A DNA stretch of 19,317 nucleotides from an uncultured Campylobacter sp. (GCF_938040115.1 NZ_CALHXD010000217.1:1-19317), one strand, 5' to 3'; shown: positions 7,479 through 16,708, counted from the stretch's first letter. The notes: generated by a model not told the origin, from the letters alone. Translations and numbers: made by a program.

Positions 7479-8198
7479 ATGGAGCGAAAAAAGCGAATTT
7501 TAGTTAAATTTTCAGGCGAGGCGCTAGCTGGCGACAGCGGCTTTGGTATAGATAACGCTGTGCTTAAATTTATCGCAAAACAGATCAAAGAACTAGTCGA
7601 AAACGGCATACAGGTGGGCATCGTTATCGGCGGAGGCAACATCATACGCGGCGTGAGCGCGGCTAGAGACGGCATCATAAAGCGTACCAGCGGCGATCAC
7701 ATGGGCATGCTAGCTACCGTGATAAACTCTATCGCGATGAGAGAGGCGCTAGAGAGCGTAGGCCTAGACGTGCGCGTACAAAGCGCGATAAAGATGGAGG
7801 CTATCTGTGAAACCTTCATCGTCGGACGCGCAAACAGACACCTAGAAAAAGGTCGCGTCGTGATCTTTGCTGCGGGAACCGGAAATCCATTTTTCACCAC
7901 CGATACGGCGGCTACACTGCGCGCTATTGAGATCGATTCAGATATGATAATCAAAGCTACGAAAGTGGACGGCGTTTACGACAAAGACCCGCATAAATTT
8001 GAAAATGCGACGCTGCTAAAGGAGCTAAACTACGAGCTTGCTATGAGTGACGATATCAAAGTGATGGACGACACCGCCATCGCGCTAGCTAAGGATAATT
8101 CGCTACCGATTTTAGTCTGTAATATGTTTAAAGACGGAAATTTGCTCAAAATCATACAAGGCGACGAGAGCGCGTTTTGCTCTATCGTGAGAAATTAA
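7479..8198 (+). CDS. pyrH: PyrH, uridylate (UMP) kinase
   Basis: 239 residues, the normal bacterial UMP kinase length. It phosphorylates UMP to UDP with ATP in pyrimidine nucleotide synthesis and belongs to the amino-acid-kinase superfamily, not to the eukaryotic NMP kinases. Visible motifs are LVKFSGEAL (8-16, with Lys10), GGGNIIRG (51-58), SGDHMGMLATVINSIA (71-86), GTGNPFFTTDTAA (133-145) and KVDGVYDKDP (162-171). AAGGAG at 7466-7471 lies 7 nt before the ATG. The gene follows the widest gap in the run and precedes rpoZ by 15 bp. Confidence 0.96.
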   Translation: MERKKRILVKFSGEALAGDSGFGIDNAVLKFIAKQIKELVENGIQVGIVIGGGNIIRGVSAARDGIIKRTSGDHMGMLATVINSIAMREALESVGLDVRVQSAIKMEAICETFIVGRANRHLEKGRVVIFAAGTGNPFFTTDTAATLRAIEIDSDMIIKATKVDGVYDKDPHKFENATLLKELNYELAMSDDIKVMDDTAIALAKDNSLPILVCNMFKDGNLLKIIQGDESAFCSIVRN

Positions 8199-8213
8199 AT
8201 TTAAGGAGAATAA

Positions 8214-8432
8214 ATGAGATCTGAAGAAGTAGCGGCAAAGGCTCTAAAACTAGTCGGAGACGACAGATATATGCTCGCTCTAGCGGTAGCAAAAAGAGCC
8301 GAGGCTCTAGCTGGCGGCGCAAAAAGCTTGCTTGATATCGACGTTACTAAGATGAAATTTGCCGATATCGCCCTACGCGAGATAGCTGAGGGCAAGATAA
8401 CTTTAGAGGGCATAGTTGAAGCAGCTAAGTAG
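8214..8432 (+). CDS. rpoZ: RpoZ, RNA polymerase omega subunit
   Basis: 72 residues, a small acidic/basic helical protein. Omega helps fold and assemble the beta-prime subunit. The segments DDRYMLALAVAKRAEAL (16-32) and IALREIAEGKI (52-62) match the conserved omega core (N/DRYxLxxxxAKRA and A-x-REI-x-G). A strong AAGGAG sits 6 nt before the ATG. The stop lies 17 bp inside spoT, the same omega-SpoT pairing seen in E. coli and at Cj1273c/Cj1272c. Confidence 0.93.
   Translation: MRSEEVAAKALKLVGDDRYMLALAVAKRAEALAGGAKSLLDIDVTKMKFADIALREIAEGKITLEGIVEAAK
8405..8410 (+). promoter_or_regulatory. Ribosome binding site for the TTG start of spoT
   Basis: AGAGGG ends 5 nt before the TTG at 8416, inside the rpoZ coding region. 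No ATG or GTG lies at a sensible place near the start of the SpoT-like sequence, so this site supports the TTG. Confidence 0.55.
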
Positions 8433-10614
8433 CGGATTTTTACTAGAACAATTAATCGATGATATAACCGCTTGCAAGGATGTCGCTCAGGCGAGACAGC
8501 TGCTTAGCGAGCTGATAAATTTTACGCCGAATTTAGAGCGCGCGATCGAGTGCTGCGTTATCTCGCATGCGGGGCAATTTAGAAAAAGTGGCGAACCGTA
8601 TGCCATACACCCTATCCTAGTGGCCTGCATCGTGGCGCATATGGGTGGGGACGAGGATATGATTATCGCCGCCTTGCTTCACGATGTGGTCGAGGATACG
8701 GACAGGTCGATAGAGAGCGTGAGAGAGGACTTTGGCGAAGAGGTCGCAAAGCTGGTCGAGGGGCTAACTAAAATCGTAGCCATCAGAGAGGATAAGCTCG
8801 CAAGCTCGGAGTCAAACGAGCGTCTGGCGGCCTCTGCGATGACCTTTCGCAAGATGTTGCTAATATCTATCGAGGACGTGAGAGTGCTCGTGGTAAAGCT
8901 TTGTGATAGGCTGCACAATATGCTCACCTTGCAAGCTTTGCGTCCTGAAAAGCAAAAGCGAATCGCTGAAGAGACTCTGATGGTTTATGCTCCGATCGCG
9001 CATAGGCTAGGCATTTCGTCGATCAAAAACGTGCTTGAGGATCTTAGCTTTAAGTATGCTTTGCCGGAAGAGTACAAAAAAATCGACGACTACCTAACCG
9101 AGCACAAGCAGCAGCTCGTTCTAAAGCTCAATGCGTTTACCGACAAAATTTTTCAAATTTTACTCAAAAACGGCTTTAGCGAAAACGACTTTGAGATACA
9201 AAAGCGTATCAAACATCATTACTCAATTTACTTAAAAATGCAGCGAAAAGGCATATCGATTGAGGAGGTGCTAGACTTGCTAGCTGCGCGCGTACTGGTT
9301 AAAGAGCCGCAGGATTGCTATTTGGTACTTGGAAATTTGCATATAAATTTTAACCCTCTAATCTCGCGTTTTAAAGACTACGTCGCGCTTCCGAAGCAAA
9401 ACGGCTATCAGACGATACACACTACGATATTTGATAACAAAAGCATCTTTGAGGTTCAAATTCGCACCTTTGATATGCATAAAACCGCAGAGTACGGCGT
9501 CGCAGCGCACTGGAAATATAAAAGCGGCGGCTTTTTAAACCCGAAACTTGACTGGCTAAGCGACATCAGCGGTATAGAAAACGGCATGGAGGAGGCGAGT
9601 GAAAATCCCGAGGAGCTCTACGAATACGCAAAAGACAGCCTCTACGTCGAGGACGTCGCGGTTTATTCGCCAAAGGGCGATATATTTACGCTTCCGCGTG
9701 GCGCAACGGCGCTTGATTACGCTTATGAGATACACACGCAAGTAGGTTTGTATGCTAAAGAGGCCTATGTAAACCGCGTACGAGTACCGCTACTAACGGA
9801 GTTAAAAAACGGCGATATCGTAAGCATCGTGACCGGCGATGAGCCAAAATACCGCTGCTCGTGGCTAGGTAGCGTAAAAACCGGCAAGGCTAGAGCCACG
9901 ATCCGCTCGTACTGCAAGCAAAAGATAAGAGATATAAACAACATGGTCGCGATCGAAATTTTAAGCGGCATCTTTGCAGTACCTTCAGCAACTATCGAAC
10001 AGTGGCTAGAGACTGAAAATTTGACCAAGAAAATTTTTAGAGCCGCGTTTGATTCGGTTTACCTGCAGGACGTGGTAAACGCACTAAAAAAATACGTAAA
10101 AAGAGACCGTCCGTTTGCCATCGCGATGACGGACAAATACAACGTCAAAAAGCAAAAATTTGAAAACATCGTAATCTACTCAAACCACAAGATAAACAGC
10201 ATCGAGTTTGATTACTGCTGCAATCCAAAGCGCGGCGACGATATCGTGGGATTTAGAAACTATCACCACGTCACAGTCCACCACAAGCTTTGCGAGCGGT
10301 TTATGAAGCTAGCCGAAGAAAAAAACGAGATGATTTTCGTCAAATGGACGCGAGTCGCTCCGCATAGATTTAAAATTATCCTGAGCCTAGAAAACAGACG
10401 CGGGTCGCTTGCGGAGTTTTTGACGTATATGGCGAAAATGCAAGTCGATCTCGTAACTATCAGCCTCACCGAAACTAGAGAAGCGACGGCGGACTTTTTC
10501 GAGCTAACAATCGAGCTTGGCGAAAATTTGAACGTGAACGAGATAAAGGAGCGACTAAGAGATCGCTACAAGATCATAGACTTCGTGTCGCTTGACGACG
10601 CATACGGACATTAA
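8416..10614 (+). CDS. spoT: SpoT/Rel, bifunctional (p)ppGpp synthetase-hydrolase
   Basis: 732 residues. It makes and destroys the stringent-response alarmone. The HD hydrolase domain shows H51 (ISHAGQ), HDVVEDT (89-95) and CDRLHN (163-168), so hydrolysis should be active. The synthetase domain shows RIKHHYSIYLKM (264-275), LDLLAARVLV (286-295, Asp287), RFKD (318-321), GYQTIHTT (330-337) and EVQIRT (346-351, Glu346). The RxKD loop is the form found in bifunctional Rel/SpoT enzymes, against ExDD in synthetase-only RelA. A TGS domain (about 413-475), a CC-type zinc/RIS domain starting YCCNPKRGDDIVGF (600-613) and a C-terminal ACT domain (about 652-728) follow. The TTG start overlaps rpoZ by 17 bp. 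As in C. jejuni, this may be the only long Rel enzyme (inference). Confidence 0.95.
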   Translation: MKQLSSGFLLEQLIDDITACKDVAQARQLLSELINFTPNLERAIECCVISHAGQFRKSGEPYAIHPILVACIVAHMGGDEDMIIAALLHDVVEDTDRSIESVREDFGEEVAKLVEGLTKIVAIREDKLASSESNERLAASAMTFRKMLLISIEDVRVLVVKLCDRLHNMLTLQALRPEKQKRIAEETLMVYAPIAHRLGISSIKNVLEDLSFKYALPEEYKKIDDYLTEHKQQLVLKLNAFTDKIFQILLKNGFSENDFEIQKRIKHHYSIYLKMQRKGISIEEVLDLLAARVLVKEPQDCYLVLGNLHINFNPLISRFKDYVALPKQNGYQTIHTTIFDNKSIFEVQIRTFDMHKTAEYGVAAHWKYKSGGFLNPKLDWLSDISGIENGMEEASENPEELYEYAKDSLYVEDVAVYSPKGDIFTLPRGATALDYAYEIHTQVGLYAKEAYVNRVRVPLLTELKNGDIVSIVTGDEPKYRCSWLGSVKTGKARATIRSYCKQKIRDINNMVAIEILSGIFAVPSATIEQWLETENLTKKIFRAAFDSVYLQDVVNALKKYVKRDRPFAIAMTDKYNVKKQKFENIVIYSNHKINSIEFDYCCNPKRGDDIVGFRNYHHVTVHHKLCERFMKLAEEKNEMIFVKWTRVAPHRFKIILSLENRRGSLAEFLTYMAKMQVDLVTISLTETREATADFFELTIELGENLNVNEIKERLRDRYKIIDFVSLDDAYGH

Positions 10615-10631
10615 TAAATTTAGGAGAGAAA

Positions 10632-11840
10632 ATGGGCGAAAATTTGAGCAAAATAATGAGCGATATAAAAAAGGGCGTCGCCGAGATGATAGACGAGGAG
10701 CGCGTCGAAAATTTAGTAAAAAACTACTATGAAAAGGGCGAAAATTTCTACGTTAAAGCAGGCTTTGACCCGACGGCTCCGGATTTGCACCTAGGACACT
10801 CCGTGGTGCTTCAAAAGATGGCCTTTTTACAAAAGCACGGCGCGATAGTGCAGTTTTTGATAGGCGATTTCACAGGACAAATCGGCGATCCTAGCGGCAA
10901 AAGTCAGACGAGAAAAAAGCTAGACCGCGAGACCGTGGCGGCAAATGCTAAAACCTACGAGGAGCAGGTTTTTAAAATCCTAGACCCGCAAAAAACAAAG
11001 TTGATGTTTAACTCCAAGTGGCTAAACGAGCTAGGAGCTGCGGGCATCGTGGAGCTAACTAGCACCTTTGCGGTGGCTAGGATGCTTGAACGCGATGATT
11101 TTGAAAAAAGATACAAAAGCGGCGCCTCGATCTCGATAAGCGAATTTTTATATCCGCTACTCCAGGGTTACGACAGCGTCGCGATGAAATGCGATATCGA
11201 GATGGGCGGCACGGATCAGAAATTTAACCTTCTGATGGGGCGAACCTTGCAGCGAGTTTACAACGTCGGCAAGGAGCAAGCCGTCATAATGATGCCGCTT
11301 TTAGAGGGGCTTGACGGCGTAAATAAAATGAGCAAGAGCTTAGGCAACTACATCGGCGTGACCGACGAGCCAAACGATATGTTTGCTAAGGTTTTAAGCG
11401 TGAGCGACGAGCTAATGTGGCGCTGGTACGAGCTTCTTAGCGAAAAAAGCACGGAAGAAATCGCAAATTTAAAAGCGGACGTAGCTAGCGGCAAAGCTCA
11501 CCCAAAAGCTGTAAAAGAGGCGCTCGCGCTAGAGATCACGGCTAGATATAATGGCGAAGCGGCGGCGAAAGAGGCGAAGGCTGAATTTGACCGCGTGCAC
11601 TCGCAAAATTTGATCCCGACCGAGATGGACGAGTTTGAGCTCTCGGCTCCTGTTTGGATCGTGCAGGCGCTCACTCACTGCGGACTATGCGCTAGCAGCT
11701 CTCAGGCGCGCCGAGACATCGCGGCAAACGCCGTCAGTCTAAATCAAGAAAAGATCGCCGACGAGCAGCTAAAGCTGGGCGCTGGCGAATACGTCTTGCA
11801 GGTCGGCAAGCGTAAATTTGCAAAACTAAAGGTAACCTGA
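10632..11840 (+). CDS. tyrS: TyrS, tyrosyl-tRNA synthetase
   Basis: 402 residues, a class I synthetase charging tRNA-Tyr. GFDPTAPDLHLGH (44-56) contains the HIGH-equivalent HLGH, YPLLQGYDSV (174-183) and GGTDQKFN (192-199) form the tyrosine pocket, and KMSKS (232-236) is the ATP-binding loop. A C-terminal S4 RNA-binding domain covers about 340-400. AGGAGAG precedes the ATG by 4 nt. It lies 17 bp after spoT, and its stop shares a base with the next start (TGATG). Confidence 0.95.
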   Translation: MGENLSKIMSDIKKGVAEMIDEERVENLVKNYYEKGENFYVKAGFDPTAPDLHLGHSVVLQKMAFLQKHGAIVQFLIGDFTGQIGDPSGKSQTRKKLDRETVAANAKTYEEQVFKILDPQKTKLMFNSKWLNELGAAGIVELTSTFAVARMLERDDFEKRYKSGASISISEFLYPLLQGYDSVAMKCDIEMGGTDQKFNLLMGRTLQRVYNVGKEQAVIMMPLLEGLDGVNKMSKSLGNYIGVTDEPNDMFAKVLSVSDELMWRWYELLSEKSTEEIANLKADVASGKAHPKAVKEALALEITARYNGEAAAKEAKAEFDRVHSQNLIPTEMDEFELSAPVWIVQALTHCGLCASSSQARRDIAANAVSLNQEKIADEQLKLGAGEYVLQVGKRKFAKLKVT

Positions 11841-12931
11841 TGCAACCCGTAAAAATCGGAAAATACGATATAAAATACCCGATAATCCAAGGCGGAATGG
11901 GGCTTGGTATCAGTTGGGATAGGCTCGCCGGAAACGTCAGCCTAGAAGGCGGACTAGGCGTCATAAGCTCGGTAGGAACGGGCTACTACGAAGGACGAAA
12001 ATACATCACCAAAGAGCTGAACGCCAAGCCCTACGGCAGCGGAAATTTCTACTCACGTGAGGGGCTAAAAGCCGTCATCGACAATGCGCGTAAAATTTGC
12101 GGAGACAGGCCTCTTGGGGTCAATATTTTGTACGCTAGCAACGACTACGAGCGTATCGTAAAAGACGCCTGCGATCACGGTATAAATGTAATCATCACGG
12201 GCGCTGGGCTACCGACGAATTTACCCGAATTTACTGTAGACTACCCAGACGTGGCTTTGGTGCCTATCGTATCCTCGGCAAAAGCGCTAAAAATCATCTG
12301 CAAACGCTGGCAGGGGCGCTACGGTAGGCTTCCGGATGCGGTGGTGCTCGAGGGGCCTCTTAGCGGCGGGCACCAGGGATTTACCTACGAGCAGTGCATC
12401 GATCCCGCATACAGCCTGGAAAATTTGATAACGCCAGTTAGCGAAGAGATAAAGCAGTGGGGCGATTTTCCATTATTTGCCGCGGGCGGCATTTGGGATA
12501 AAAACGACATCGAGAAGGCGATTTCGCTAGGGGCAAATGGCGTACAGATGGGTACTCGCTTTATCGGTACGCACGAGTGCGACGCTAGCGAGGAGTTTAA
12601 GCAAGTGTTGCTAGCGGCCAAAAAAGAGGACATCGAGCTAATCAAAAGCCCAGTAGGCTACCCTGCACGCGGAGTTAGGACAAATTTAATAAACCTAGTC
12701 GATAAGCGCCAGGGTCCCAAAATCAGCTGCGTAAGCAACTGCGTAAGTCCGTGCCAGCGTGGCAAAGAAGCCAAAGAGGTGGGATACTGTATCGCAGATC
12801 GCCTCTATGACGCCTTTGAGGGGCGCAAGGAGACGGGGCTATTTTTCACAGGTGCAAACGGCTACAAGCTAAACGAGATAATAAGCGTGAAAGAACTATT
12901 TGAAAAACTGATAAATGGCGAAGATAGTTAA
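11840..12931 (+). CDS. Nitronate monooxygenase / FabK-like FMN TIM-barrel protein
   Basis: 363 residues, a flavin-dependent barrel of the 2-nitropropane dioxygenase/FabK superfamily. Motifs: IIQGGMGLGISWDRLAG at 15-31 (phosphate/FMN side), GGLGVISS (37-44), EGPLSGGHQG (171-180) with the conserved active-site His178, AAGGIWD (214-220) and GANGVQMGTRF (231-241). An unusual C-terminal extension carries four cysteines, 297, 301, 305 and 317, spaced like a metal or Fe-S site. The substrate cannot be read from sequence: nitronate detoxification, enoyl-ACP reduction and another redox role are all possible. The start overlaps the tyrS stop by 1 bp and the end overlaps amiA by 17 bp. Confidence 0.8.
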   Translation: MQPVKIGKYDIKYPIIQGGMGLGISWDRLAGNVSLEGGLGVISSVGTGYYEGRKYITKELNAKPYGSGNFYSREGLKAVIDNARKICGDRPLGVNILYASNDYERIVKDACDHGINVIITGAGLPTNLPEFTVDYPDVALVPIVSSAKALKIICKRWQGRYGRLPDAVVLEGPLSGGHQGFTYEQCIDPAYSLENLITPVSEEIKQWGDFPLFAAGGIWDKNDIEKAISLGANGVQMGTRFIGTHECDASEEFKQVLLAAKKEDIELIKSPVGYPARGVRTNLINLVDKRQGPKISCVSNCVSPCQRGKEAKEVGYCIADRLYDAFEGRKETGLFFTGANGYKLNEIISVKELFEKLINGEDS

Positions 12932-14636
12932 ATTATTTTTAATACTTCTATTTTTTTTGAATAGCGCGGTTTGCGCAAGCGCTTTATCGAGTTTAGATAA
13001 ATTCGATAAAAATTTTGATAGCGCAGCCAATAAAGAAAAGATCGCAATGCATCAAGAGCTAAGGACTCTTTACGTAAAATCCATAATGGAAAATAACGTA
13101 AATTTAAGAGTCCAAAGCCTAACTAGACTAATAAAAAGCTCAAAAGCCCTAGGGCTAGATACCAAACCGTATGAAAAAGAGCTCGCGAGCATACCGCAGT
13201 CTGCAAAGCCAAGCGAAGAAAAACCAAAACAAGAAATAAAGCAGGTCAAAAAAGAACAACAAAAACAAGAGCCGAAGCAAAAAGAAGTAAAATTAAGCCA
13301 GCTATCCTCGGCTCCGCTGGCCGCCCAAAATGCCAAAACCGTCAAAAATCAAACTTTGCAGCTTCTAGAAGCTTTGGATAACGACGGAAATTTCGAGCTA
13401 AAATTTAGCCGCCAGTTAAACGGTAACGATATCAAAAAAACCGACCTAAATCAAAAAGGTTCTTGTAAGACGATATATGAATTTAAAGGAATTTGGAGTG
13501 GCGGAAAACTGCAAAGATTTAAGAACTACTTGGTGGACGAGATCCGCATAAGTCAGTTTGACGAAAAAACCGTTAGGGTGGTATTCGTAAGTCAATTCGA
13601 ACCAAATTTAAAACTCAGAGTCGATAATCAGTCTTTAATTTTCTCAAAGGCTAAGCCCACGCAAAGCCAAAATTTAACGAGTCAAAACAGTAAACAAAAA
13701 AATCATCAACCGTCTATCAAGCAAGAGCTCCCCAAAATCGCTGCAAATTCGAAATCTGAAATAACTCAAATACAACAGCAAAAAGCAACTCAACACCAAG
13801 CTCAAAATCAAAAGCTCGCTCAGCAAAAGCAAGAAAAAGTTGCCGCGCAGACCAAGACGGATGCTAAAAGTACCCAAAGCACCACCGAAAAGGATGAGCA
13901 AGAGGTCGTGCTGGCGCCCGTAAAAACGACAAGCACTAAAAAAATCACAAGCGCTAAAGGCAAGGTTGTCGTCCTTGACGCAGGACACGGCGGCGATGAT
14001 CCAGGCGCCATAAACGGATCGCTAAAAGAAAAAAATATCGTGCTAAGTATCGCCCAAAAGGCAGGCAAAGAGCTGCAAGGACGCGGCTACAAGGTGTATT
14101 ACACACGTAGCAAGGATAAATTTATCAACCTTCGCGACCGCACGAAATACGCCAACGACAAGGCTGCGGACCTCTTTATCTCCATCCACGCAAACGCTGC
14201 GCCGAGCAAAACCAAGGCAGCGACTATGCGCGGCATAGAGACGTTTTTCCTCTCGCCGGCTCGTAGTGAACGTAGCAAAAACGCCGCCGCGCTGGAAAAT
14301 AAATCCGACATCGAGGAGATGAACTATTTTTCTAAGCAGACATTTTTAAATTTCCTTAACCGCGAGAAAATCATCGCCTCAAACAAGCTCGCCATCGACG
14401 TTCAACGCGAAGTTTTAGCGCGAGCAAAATCAGTTAGCTCAAAGGCTTCCGACGGCGGCGTTCGCGAGGCGCCTTTTTGGGTGCTAGTGGGCGCGCTGAT
14501 GCCTGCGGTGCTGCTTGAGGTCGGCTACATCACTCACCCTAGCGAAGGCGATCTTATAAATAACTCAAAGTACCAAGATGCCCTAGCCAAGGGGCTCGCA
14601 GACGGCATAGACGTCTATTTTTCAAACCAGCAATGA
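12915..14636 (+). CDS. amiA: AmiA, N-acetylmuramoyl-L-alanine amidase (Amidase_3)
   Basis: 573 residues. A signal peptide (1 to about 23) exports it. An Ala/Lys-rich helical segment (25-130) and an AMIN-like beta-rich region (about 147-245) are followed by a Gln/Lys/Thr-rich linker (about 246-345) and the zinc amidase domain (about 349-570). It cuts the bond between MurNAc and the stem peptide to separate daughter cells. Zinc ligands and the catalytic Glu are present: H358 (DAGHGG), E372 (LKEKN), H425 (SIHAN) and E535 (LLEVGY). Between SIHAN and LLEVGY lies a charged helical insert (about 449-505), the place where AmiA/B/C-type enzymes keep the autoinhibitory helix that an EnvC-like LytM partner displaces. 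It overlaps the previous gene by 17 bp and mnmC by 4 bp (ATGA). At over 570 residues it is long for the family, because of the linkers. Confidence 0.93.
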   Translation: MAKIVKLFLILLFFLNSAVCASALSSLDKFDKNFDSAANKEKIAMHQELRTLYVKSIMENNVNLRVQSLTRLIKSSKALGLDTKPYEKELASIPQSAKPSEEKPKQEIKQVKKEQQKQEPKQKEVKLSQLSSAPLAAQNAKTVKNQTLQLLEALDNDGNFELKFSRQLNGNDIKKTDLNQKGSCKTIYEFKGIWSGGKLQRFKNYLVDEIRISQFDEKTVRVVFVSQFEPNLKLRVDNQSLIFSKAKPTQSQNLTSQNSKQKNHQPSIKQELPKIAANSKSEITQIQQQKATQHQAQNQKLAQQKQEKVAAQTKTDAKSTQSTTEKDEQEVVLAPVKTTSTKKITSAKGKVVVLDAGHGGDDPGAINGSLKEKNIVLSIAQKAGKELQGRGYKVYYTRSKDKFINLRDRTKYANDKAADLFISIHANAAPSKTKAATMRGIETFFLSPARSERSKNAAALENKSDIEEMNYFSKQTFLNFLNREKIIASNKLAIDVQREVLARAKSVSSKASDGGVREAPFWVLVGALMPAVLLEVGYITHPSEGDLINNSKYQDALAKGLADGIDVYFSNQQ

Positions 14637-16708
14637 AAAGCGCACGAGTCGTTTTAAAGGGTGGCATCCCGTTTAATCCCGAATTTGACGACATTTACTT
14701 TAACGCAGACGATCCCGTAGGGCAAAGCGAGTATGTATTTAACTCCATTTTTGATGAAATTTGGGAGAAAAAGAGCGAATTTAACGTGCTTGAGGCTGGA
14801 TTTGGCGCAGGGCTAAATTTTCTCTGCGCTTTTAAAAGATTTAAAAACACGGATAAATTTTTAAATTTCGTCAGTATCGAAAAAACTCCGATCGCCAAAG
14901 AGGATCTGGCTAAAATTTATGCGAATTTTAGCGAGCTCGCGGATGTTTCGGGTGAGCTTTTGGGTGCCTACCCGCCTCTTATTCGCGGATTTCATAGGCT
15001 AAATTTGGCTCCAAACGTCACGCTTACCTTGTGTTTTGGTGACGTGGCCGAGGTTTTGGATGAGCTTAGTTTTAAAGCAGATACCGTTTTTATGGACGGC
15101 TTTGCTCCCGCTAAAAACGAAGCTATGTGGAGCGAGCGGGTTTGCGGTAAAATCGCAAATTTATGCGCATTGGGTGCTAGCGTTTGCACATACTCGGCTT
15201 CGGGTGCGTTAAAAAGAGCCTTGCAAAATAGCGGTTTTGAGGTAAATTTGCTAAAAGGTTACGGCAAAAAGCGCGAGATGCTACGTGCCAAATTTGCGGG
15301 TGAACGGCAAGCTGAGGGCGAAATTTGGTTTAGCAGATTTGATCCCGCTGCCACGACCGCTCCAAAGACGGCGCTAGTTATCGGCGGCGGCGTGGCTGGC
15401 TGCGTTTGCGCGTTTAAGTTGCGCGAGCGCAGCCTAGATGTAACGATCGCCGAAAAGCGTGGCGATATCGCACTAAACGGCTCTGGAAATTACTGCGGGA
15501 TTTTGATGCCGCTTATCACAAAACCAACCGTAAATTTAGGCCGAATGCATATGAACGCGTTTTTGCAGGCAGCGCGCTTTTATGAACAAAACCTCGGCGC
15601 CCAGGAGATAGAGTTTTGCGGTGCGACAGACTACGCATACGAGCAAAAGACGCTAGAGCGCTTTTACGAGTGGCACGAATTTGACGCGGACAACGGCGTT
15701 TTTGAGCTAAAATTTGATGACGAGCCTTACGCTAGCGCGTTTATTTTTAATGGCGCCAAAGCTCGCCCCAGAAAGATGTGCAAAGCGGCAAGCACGGGTA
15801 TAAAAACGCTTTTAAACTGCGAATTTACGGGCTTTGAGACGCTTGAGGGCGGCGCGATTAGGGCTCATTTTAAGGATGGGCAAATCATCGACGCCGACGT
15901 ACTCTTGCTTGCTGTCGGTAGCGAGAGCATGGAGCTTTTTACGGACTACGACATCAGGCTTAGCTCCGTGCGCGGCCAGGTCACGCATATCGCGCCTGCC
16001 GTTTGGACGCCTGCGCCTTTTAGCGCCAAAGGCTACGTTTGCCCGCCTGTTGATGATGTGCAGGTTATCGGCGCGACTTACGATAGAAATCTTTTTTTAG
16101 ACGAGCCGCGTTCTAGCGACGACGAGAAAAATTTAGCCGACGTCGCCGAGTTTTTAGACGACAAATTTGCAGAAAACGAGCGGCTAAATTTGACTATTGG
16201 CCCAGACGGCGACGCTGAAAATGCGGATCGTTTGGAGGTGAACAAGGGTGGCGTAAATTTAAGCAAAAGCATGGATTTGCGTACCGAGACTACTGATGAT
16301 TCGGCGCAGATGCAAGATGCGTCAAATTTGACTGCATCCGAAAATCTCTCAAACGACATGATAAAAACTCCGCAAAACGTCCGAATAATCGGTTCGAAAG
16401 TGGGCTACCGCAGCTATAGCGGCGACCGTTTTCCGCTCATCGGGCGGCTTTACGACGAGGATTTTTATAAAGATACATACAAGTCGCTGCTTTGGACGAA
16501 AAGCAAGTCTAATCCGCATCCAAAATACGTTCCAAACGTCTACATTAGCACCGCTCACGGCTCGCGCGGGCTCTGCACGGCGGTGCTTGGTGCGGAGCTT
16601 ATCTGTGATCTTATTTTTGACCGCCCGCTTTGCATCGAAAAATCGCTTTTTGACGAGCTGCATTTGGCGAGATTTCTCGTTAGAAAACTTAAAAAAGGGC
16701 TGAAATAG
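14633..16708 (+). CDS. mnmC: MnmC, bifunctional tRNA wobble-uridine modification enzyme
   Basis: 691 residues with both MnmC domains. The N-terminal methyltransferase (about 1-235) has EAGFGAGLN (54-62, SAM loop) and FMDGFAPAKNEAMWS (153-167). The C-terminal FAD oxidoreductase starts with ALVIGGGVAGCVCA (247-260, dinucleotide fold) and ends near AHGSRGL (641-647). The FAD part removes the carboxymethyl group from cmnm5s2U34, and the methylase part then makes mnm5s2U34. A low-complexity polar insert of about 60 residues (518-580), rich in Asn, Asp, Ser and Thr, interrupts the FAD domain just before VRIIGSKVGYRS. ATGA overlap with amiA. Last gene of the plus-strand run, equivalent to Cj1268c. 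Confidence 0.92.
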   Translation: MKSARVVLKGGIPFNPEFDDIYFNADDPVGQSEYVFNSIFDEIWEKKSEFNVLEAGFGAGLNFLCAFKRFKNTDKFLNFVSIEKTPIAKEDLAKIYANFSELADVSGELLGAYPPLIRGFHRLNLAPNVTLTLCFGDVAEVLDELSFKADTVFMDGFAPAKNEAMWSERVCGKIANLCALGASVCTYSASGALKRALQNSGFEVNLLKGYGKKREMLRAKFAGERQAEGEIWFSRFDPAATTAPKTALVIGGGVAGCVCAFKLRERSLDVTIAEKRGDIALNGSGNYCGILMPLITKPTVNLGRMHMNAFLQAARFYEQNLGAQEIEFCGATDYAYEQKTLERFYEWHEFDADNGVFELKFDDEPYASAFIFNGAKARPRKMCKAASTGIKTLLNCEFTGFETLEGGAIRAHFKDGQIIDADVLLLAVGSESMELFTDYDIRLSSVRGQVTHIAPAVWTPAPFSAKGYVCPPVDDVQVIGATYDRNLFLDEPRSSDDEKNLADVAEFLDDKFAENERLNLTIGPDGDAENADRLEVNKGGVNLSKSMDLRTETTDDSAQMQDASNLTASENLSNDMIKTPQNVRIIGSKVGYRSYSGDRFPLIGRLYDEDFYKDTYKSLLWTKSKSNPHPKYVPNVYISTAHGSRGLCTAVLGAELICDLIFDRPLCIEKSLFDELHLARFLVRKLKKGLK

